Source: Adlercreutzia rubneri (lineage in GTDB: Bacteria > Actinomycetota > Coriobacteriia > Coriobacteriales > Eggerthellaceae). Taken from it: 64,000 nt of DNA. The position numbers were made by a program, and so were the translations under genes. The notes under the pieces were generated by a model. That model was given only the letters and a program-made list of their open reading frames with translations. It was not told the DNA's origin and did no database searches. Numbering within the stretch: position 1 is the stretch's first letter; every line of letters starts with the position of its first letter. The stretch is from positions 94,659 to 158,658 of the forward strand of contig NZ_WPOO01000006.1 in NCBI RefSeq assembly GCF_009755265.1. Direction: 5' to 3'. Positions 60,255 through 64,000 of this stretch are shown piece after piece.

Positions 60255-60270
60255 ATTGAGTGGGAGTAGG
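60255..60270 (+). repeat. att-like core 4 (diverged)
   Basis: ATTGAGTGGGAGTAGG differs from cores 1-3 at three positions. With flank ACG it resembles the guaA end (ACGATCGAGTGGGAG). It is the probable right boundary of the array. Confidence 0.65.
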
Positions 60271-60304
60271 GGTTCTCCTCTTTCCTTTGACGCTTGATCA
60301 CCCT

Positions 60305-60340
60305 AGCGGGTGCTCTCCGTAACGAGGGCACCCGCTTCAT
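60305..60340 (+). terminator. Hairpin after the array
   Basis: AGCGGGTGC (60305-60313) pairs with GCACCCGCT (60328-60336); the loop is 14 bases and the tail is TCATT. It may be the original guaA terminator displaced by the elements. Confidence 0.5.
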
Positions 60341-60355
60341 TATGAGGAGCGCCCC

Positions 60356-61027
60356 GTGGATGCCCTGCAATTCACGCGCGATCACCAGGCTTATTTCGAA
60401 GACTACGTGACACGCAGCACATACCACTCGAACGCCATCGAGGGCAGCACGCTGTCCTTTGCCGAGACCTATGCCATCCTCTGGAACGACAACACCATGA
60501 AGGTGACGGCCACGGCTCGCGAGCTGTACGAGGCGATCAACCACAAGTACGCCCTGGCCACGGCATCGGAAAACATGGACGACCCTCTTTCGGAGCGGCT
60601 TGTCAAGGCTATAGCGCGGGATATCAACCGCAACATAAGCGGCATCGACGACTATCGTCACGGCCAGGTGATCATCCGCGGGGCGGAGCACCTGCCGCCG
60701 GCCGCCAATCAAGTGAACCAGCTCATGATGCAGCTCGTGTACGAGTACAACCACGACGAGGGAGGGGACCCCTTCCTGCGCGAGGCTCGCTTCCATGTCC
60801 GCTTCGAGAGAATTCATCCCTTCGAAGATGGCAACGGTCGGACAGGTCGCATCCTCGTAAACCGCGGGCTCATGCGAGCCGGTCTCGCTCCGGTAGTGAT
60901 CCCCGTGGAAGAGCGCGCCGCCTACATGGACTTGCTGGCGCGCAGCGACTACGACGGCCTGGCCGCCATGCTGCGCCGCCTGTCTGAGGCGGAGACCGAG
61001 CGTATGGAAAGATTCGCCGAGCTATAG
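60356..61027 (+). CDS. Fic-domain protein
   Basis: The 223-residue protein has the Fic motif HPFEDGNGRTGR (residues about 159-170; catalytic His and Arg) and an N-terminal inhibitory helix STYHSNAIEGSTLS with the (S/T)xxxE(G/N) motif, so it is a self-inhibited class II Fic enzyme. Fic proteins usually transfer AMP from ATP to protein hydroxyl groups. GTG 60356 follows GAGGAGCGCC. It lies just outside the last att-like core and may belong to an older island. Confidence 0.88.
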   Translation: MDALQFTRDHQAYFEDYVTRSTYHSNAIEGSTLSFAETYAILWNDNTMKVTATARELYEAINHKYALATASENMDDPLSERLVKAIARDINRNISGIDDYRHGQVIIRGAEHLPPAANQVNQLMMQLVYEYNHDEGGDPFLREARFHVRFERIHPFEDGNGRTGRILVNRGLMRAGLAPVVIPVEERAAYMDLLARSDYDGLAAMLRRLSEAETERMERFAEL

Positions 61028-61052
61028 CAGCGTTTGGAACAAGTGGAGAAAG

Positions 61053-61143
61053 CTATTCCACCTTCTGAAAGTACTTCCTCATGAGCTCCCTGGGGATATG
61101 GCAGTAGTCGTTGGGGAACTTGTCCAGGTGGTTCTGGTGCGCC
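61053..61143 (-). pseudogene. Remnant of peptide methionine sulfoxide reductase gene
   Basis: On the minus strand the frame reads AHQNHLDKFPNDYCHIPRELMRKYFQKVE and stop at 61053, matching the C-terminal end of MsrA (HQxYLxKNPxxYCHI). The rest of the gene is missing upstream. Confidence 0.65.
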
Positions 61144-61231
61144 CTAGCGCCCAGGGAAGTTGGAATTGCGGAGGGTGCGGCCCGATGCCGCGCGAAGACG
61201 ACCTGGGCCGCACCCTCCGGGTGGCGAGATT

Positions 61232-61680
61232 CTACTGAACTTCGAACTGGATGTCCTCGTAGGAGAGGCCCTCGGGCACTCTTCCTCGCCGAGGATGAAC
61301 ACGGGCTTCTGGCGGCTCGCGTCCACGAAAAGCTGCATGTTCCCCGGCGTGGAGTAGTGGCCAGCCGGGTCCATGAAGTACTTGGCGACCGGGATGAGCC
61401 CCAGGTCGATGTCGGCGGCGAGCACGCCCTCCGCGTCGTGCTCCATCTTGGCGATGACCTGCCCCGTGGGGCTGATGATCCGCGTGAACCCGTGACCGTA
61501 GGCCATCGCCTGGCGCTGCGCGTCGGAGCGGCAGAGCTTCTCCTCCATCTCCGGCGTCCAGATTTGGCTGGCGCACAAGGTGAACGTCCCCGTCGCCCGC
61601 ACGATCATCTCGTTTGAGGTTGCCTTCATCTTGCGGTACCTGCCCAGAAGATTGCCGGACGATCCTAACAATATATCGAC
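61232..61680 (-). pseudogene. Remnant of carbon-nitrogen hydrolase (nitrilase) gene
   Basis: On the minus strand SSGNLLGRYRKMKAT is followed directly by MIVRATGTFTLCASQIWTPEMEEKL...GFTRIISPTGQVIAKMEHDAEGVLAADIDLGLIPVAKYFMDPAGHYSTPGNMQLFVDASRQKPVF, the C-terminal half of a nitrilase. The segment with the catalytic Lys-Cys part is missing, and near 61285 the frame shifts to EGLSYEDIQFEVQ with a stop at 61232. So internal deletion plus frameshift. Confidence 0.7.
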
Positions 61681-62401
61681 GCAAGGCTCGGTCGACCTGT
61701 TCAAGATCATGGAGACGCGCGAGGACTGTAGCGCGACTGTTATCGGTTCGGAGTTTGAGCTCGCCGAGCAGTATTTGTGTATCGAAGGCGAGCTGATGAT
61801 CAACCCTGTTCTCAACTGCATAGCGACTGGGGCTCTCTGCATCTATCGTGAGAACTCGAACATACGCGAGTGTTTTTTTAAGAAGAAGGGAGGTACGTGG
61901 AGATACCAGAAATAGCTTGTTAGCGCCGGGTGGGATTTACTGCGGTTTAGTGCAGGCGTTAACAGAGCCGTGCTGTGTCGAGCGGCGAAAGCATGGTTGC
62001 TGTGTGGGGAGGGTGCGGATACGCCGGTGCGTGCTGTTATCGCCGGACGCTATGACGCAAGTGATGTGAGACGTGCTGTCTTGGGTGACACGCATACCAT
62101 CGTATAGGCACGAGTTTTCGGACGGCGTGGCGAATGCTGATGGCGCCTCCACTGGCGTTGCGCGTGTGATCGCTGGCGCCTACAAGGTAGTTTGTGATTC
62201 GCTTGACGTTTGTGGTGCGCCAAGCTTGATCAGCGTCAATTGTTGCAAGACATTCTACGGTGACAGGATCTGTTCCATCGCTGCCGGCACTATTGAAGCA
62301 GGCGGCTGCGTTTGGGCGCACTGCACAGCCTGCAGCGGTGCCACTAGTATGTGGTCATAGGTACAGCTGATGGAAGTAAGAAGTATCTGAAAATATAAAT
62401 C
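61681..62401. other. Region without a supported gene
   Basis: Short open frames exist (for example plus strand 61580-61915, ending FFKKKGGTWRYQK) but none has a ribosome site with a recognisable product. Composition is mixed and looks like decayed DNA between the remnants and the restriction-modification locus. Confidence 0.4.
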
Positions 62402-63265
62402 CTAATTCCAGGTCAACAATAATTTATCGTGGACAATGTCATTTGGCATAGAATGATTCTTCTGTTGAAGACGATCTATCATTGAGGTGCCACAGTTAAC
62501 AATTATTTCACGCGCGAAAACGCCATCAGGTGGTTGTGGTGAGATGTTTTTTGACTTCGACTTCCTATATCCGTTAATCGACAAAGCGACATAAACTCCT
62601 CGCGACTTGCAATCGGCTATAGCATCCCAAAGACCATCGATGGAAAAATCCTGCGCTCCGTAAATAATGGATTGAGAATGCGTATAAGGCGGATCGCAAT
62701 AGACCAAATCGCCTTTCTTGGCGCGTGACATCGCCTCACGATAATCAGCGGTATCGAAATCAACATTTTGAACAAGGTTGTGCCACTGATATACGCGCTC
62801 TCTGAACGATTCGGGGGAAATCGGTTTGTGCGGACCTTTCGGGGTGCTCATAAATCCATCTTTCTTCCTGAATCTGACGATCCCTGAATAACAGGTTCTT
62901 GTGAGCAGACAAAAATCAAGGCAGTTTTTATCACTGTTGAAGCGGTCGCGAATCATGGAATATGATTCGTCGGGATGTGAATAGTAATCATCAATCTGGC
63001 TTTGATAGTAGTCGCAGAGAACATCGGGATCATCTTTGACGTATTGAAAAATATCGACAAGAAAAGGAAGTGCGTCACTGGCGTATGCGCGTTCAAACCT
63101 AGGCCACATTGCTCCGCAAGCATTACGTTGAGATAATTCAGCCAATACAGCACCGCTCCCCAAAAAAGGTTCGTGGTAGTTTCTGAAGGATTCAGGAAAA
63201 CAATCAACGATGTATTCTGCGAACCTTTGTTTGTTGCCTATCCACTTCAATAAGGCTGGTACCAT
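62402..63265 (-). CDS. Dam-family DNA adenine methyltransferase
   Basis: The 287-residue D12-class N6-adenine methyltransferase has ALLKWIGNKQRFAEYIVDCFP and motif I YHEPFLGSGAVLAEL (residues about 31-45), and motif IV GDLVYCDPPYTHSQ with the catalytic DPPY. It is divergent from a controller-type HTH gene and a truncated presumed endonuclease, so it is the modification enzyme of a type II system. Recognition sequence cannot be told. Low GC compared with the rest of the window indicates recent transfer. Confidence 0.9.
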   Translation of the reverse strand: MVPALLKWIGNKQRFAEYIVDCFPESFRNYHEPFLGSGAVLAELSQRNACGAMWPRFERAYASDALPFLVDIFQYVKDDPDVLCDYYQSQIDDYYSHPDESYSMIRDRFNSDKNCLDFCLLTRTCYSGIVRFRKKDGFMSTPKGPHKPISPESFRERVYQWHNLVQNVDFDTADYREAMSRAKKGDLVYCDPPYTHSQSIIYGAQDFSIDGLWDAIADCKSRGVYVALSINGYRKSKSKNISPQPPDGVFAREIIVNCGTSMIDRLQQKNHSMPNDIVHDKLLLTWN

Positions 63266-63287
63266 TAGAAACTCCGTAACTTATATC

Positions 63288-63308
63288 ATGTAGACTTATC
63301 GTCTACAT
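63288..63308. promoter_or_regulatory. C-box-like operator of the restriction-modification locus
   Basis: ATGTAGAC (63288-63295), TTATC, GTCTACAT (63301-63308): perfect 8-base arms midway between the divergent methyltransferase and controller starts (18 bases before the latter). Controller proteins bind such sites to time endonuclease expression. Confidence 0.75.
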
Positions 63309-63325
63309 AGTACCATGATCAACCC

Positions 63326-63556
63326 ATGGAAAGAAGTATCCAAATAGCATTCGGCGATGCGGTGCGAGATGCACGGGTTAATCATGGCTACTCACAAGAA
63401 GAACTGGCTGACCTGTGCGGAATGCATCGAACCTATATCAGTGATATTGAACGTGGATTACGTAATGTATCTTTGGAGAACATAGAGAAGATATCAGCAG
63501 CTTTGGATACACCTCTGTCAGTCCTTTTTGAGCAGATTGAGACCGAGAATGCGTAG
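63326..63556 (+). CDS. XRE-type controller protein of restriction-modification system
   Basis: The 76-residue protein FGDAVRDARVNHGYSQEELADLCGMHRTYISDIERGLRNVSLENIEKISAALDTPLSVLFEQIE is a single Cro/C1 helix-turn-helix with the spacing of restriction-modification C proteins (RxxxGxSQExLAxxxGxHRTYISxIERGxRNxS). It overlaps the next gene by 8 bases. Confidence 0.88.
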   Translation: MERSIQIAFGDAVRDARVNHGYSQEELADLCGMHRTYISDIERGLRNVSLENIEKISAALDTPLSVLFEQIETENA

Positions 63557-63871
63557 ATTCGACTATTTCAAAGGACAACCTTCTGAGTTTTGGGCGAAGG
63601 TGAGATTCATTTCGCAAGAACTCGGTTATACGAAAAGAAGAGCAGACGCGATCCGGACGTATTCGGTTGACGAAATAGTGAATCTCTTTTTAGAGAATGG
63701 CGATCAAATAGATATCGCTGAGGCAGAAGAGCTCAGCAAATATAGCGAGATGCGTTGCGAAGCAGTTCATGAAGCACGAAATTATTTGATGGATGCCAAA
63801 CAGGCCGAAGAGGTCTACGCGCAAGTATCGAAGAAGATATCCTGGGCAATTGTGCCCTTCAGTGCCCCAAT
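63549..63871 (+). pseudogene. Presumed restriction endonuclease gene interrupted by an IS
   Basis: ATG 63549 overlaps the controller stop. The frame reads MRRFDYFKGQPSEFWAKVRFISQELGYTKRRADAIRTYSVDEIVNLFLENG...YAQVSKKISWAIVP and then enters the IS end near 63872. By position it is the endonuclease of the system; no catalytic motif is visible in the surviving about 107 residues. Only the 5' part is in the window; a remainder may lie beyond the IS. Confidence 0.6.
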
Positions 63872-64000
63872 GAGGGGGTGCGGACAGTTACTTGGACAGC
63901 GGCCTACGCCGCCAGCCCCAACCGCCTCCTGCGGTTGTCTATCGTATCGTAGACGGTCCTGCCGCCCTCCCGGAAGGCCTTTAGACGGACGGTCGAGTAG
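63872..64000 (-). mobile_element. End of an IS3-family-like insertion sequence
   Basis: The sequence changes at about 63872 (TGAGGGGGTGCGGACAGTTA, then CTTGGACAG), which has the look of an IS3-family terminal repeat beginning TG. A transposase C-terminus is encoded on the minus strand right after it. The element runs off the window. Confidence 0.65.
63904..64000 (-). CDS. IS3-family transposase, C-terminal end (partial)
   Basis: Minus strand frame YSTVRLKAFREGGRTVYDTIDNRRRRLGLAA and stop at 63904. The ending RRLGLAA is common in IS3-family OrfB transposases of Coriobacteriia. The catalytic DDE part lies outside the window. Confidence 0.6.
   Translation of the reverse strand, partial: YSTVRLKAFREGGRTVYDTIDNRRRRLGLAA

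Larger units (their letters stand above)
57852..60270 (+). mobile_element. Putative non-autonomous integrative element C
   Basis: About 2.4 kb between cores 3 and 4. Cargo is a small membrane protein, the C copy of the conserved element protein, a DUF3800 protein and a small unknown protein. It ends with the repeat module at 59903-60152. No recombinase is seen. Confidence 0.6.

Noticed and set aside
61580..61915. Plus-strand 111-codon frame
   Set aside because: First third is antisense to the nitrilase remnant, and no ribosome site or family is seen.

Overview
The window looks like chromosome of a high-GC anaerobic actinomycete of the class Coriobacteriia, most likely family Eggerthellaceae. 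This is inferred from gene content (paired Tat-exported molybdopterin oxidoreductases, a Tat-exported flavoprotein reductase, LuxR regulators fused to a multi-spanning membrane domain, several stand-alone accessory genes) and from GC-rich codon use. No 16S gene is present, so species cannot be stated.

Layout. 1-2056: tail of a Tad-pilus type cluster (TadE-like protein, DUF192 protein, small zinc-ribbon protein). 2053-4000: ModE-like regulator and thrC on the minus strand. 4132-8164: ferrous iron uptake (two feoA, feoB, Cys-rich partner) plus a DtxR-type regulator, with three matching dyads in the promoters. 8265-11148: FtsB-like division protein, Ppx/GppA phosphatase, tRNA-Leu(UAA), sortase. 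11377-18928: heme-motif sensor kinase and OmpR-type regulator, then a complete DMSO-reductase-family operon (catalytic, Fe-S, TorD-like chaperone, ferric-reductase-like membrane protein). 19229-19790: RelE/ParE toxin-antitoxin. 19961-26716: polyprenyl synthase, peptidoglycan-binding protein, leuCDB, hisS. 26858-27508: VapBC-type toxin-antitoxin with its operator inside a near-consensus promoter. 27677-33480: large membrane protein, Tat flavoprotein reductase, membrane LuxR regulator. 33592-34892: rplJ-rplL with leader. 35000-41347: chimeric pseudogene, then a second molybdopterin oxidoreductase cluster with its own membrane LuxR regulator. 41455-48377: patatin-like protein, baeRF-like protein, heavy-metal P-type ATPase with separate HMA protein and ArsR-type regulator, rhodanese, tyrosine phosphatase. 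48494-50098: guaA.

The most unusual region is 50084-60270. The last codons of guaA contain a 16-base sequence that recurs at 54016 and 57836 exactly and at 60255 with changes. These copies divide the region into three compact cargo elements (about 3.9, 3.8 and 2.4 kb) lined up head to tail. None encodes a recognisable integrase. Each ends in a gene-free module with the same geometry: three 8-base repeats at 11-base period, a single copy about 100 bases on, an inverted copy about 97 bases on, then the core 93-103 bases later. In the third element the repeat has changed from TGAACTCA to TGTACTCA at four of its five sites, including the inverted one, which suggests a co-evolving DNA-binding partner. 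Two of the elements carry a closely related protein of unknown function preceded by a related palindrome. I interpret these as non-autonomous integrative elements that would be moved by a recombinase supplied in trans; that is inference.

Beyond the array, 60356-64000 holds a Fic protein, remnants of msrA and a nitrilase gene, and a type II restriction-modification locus whose presumed endonuclease gene is cut by an IS3-family element running off the window.
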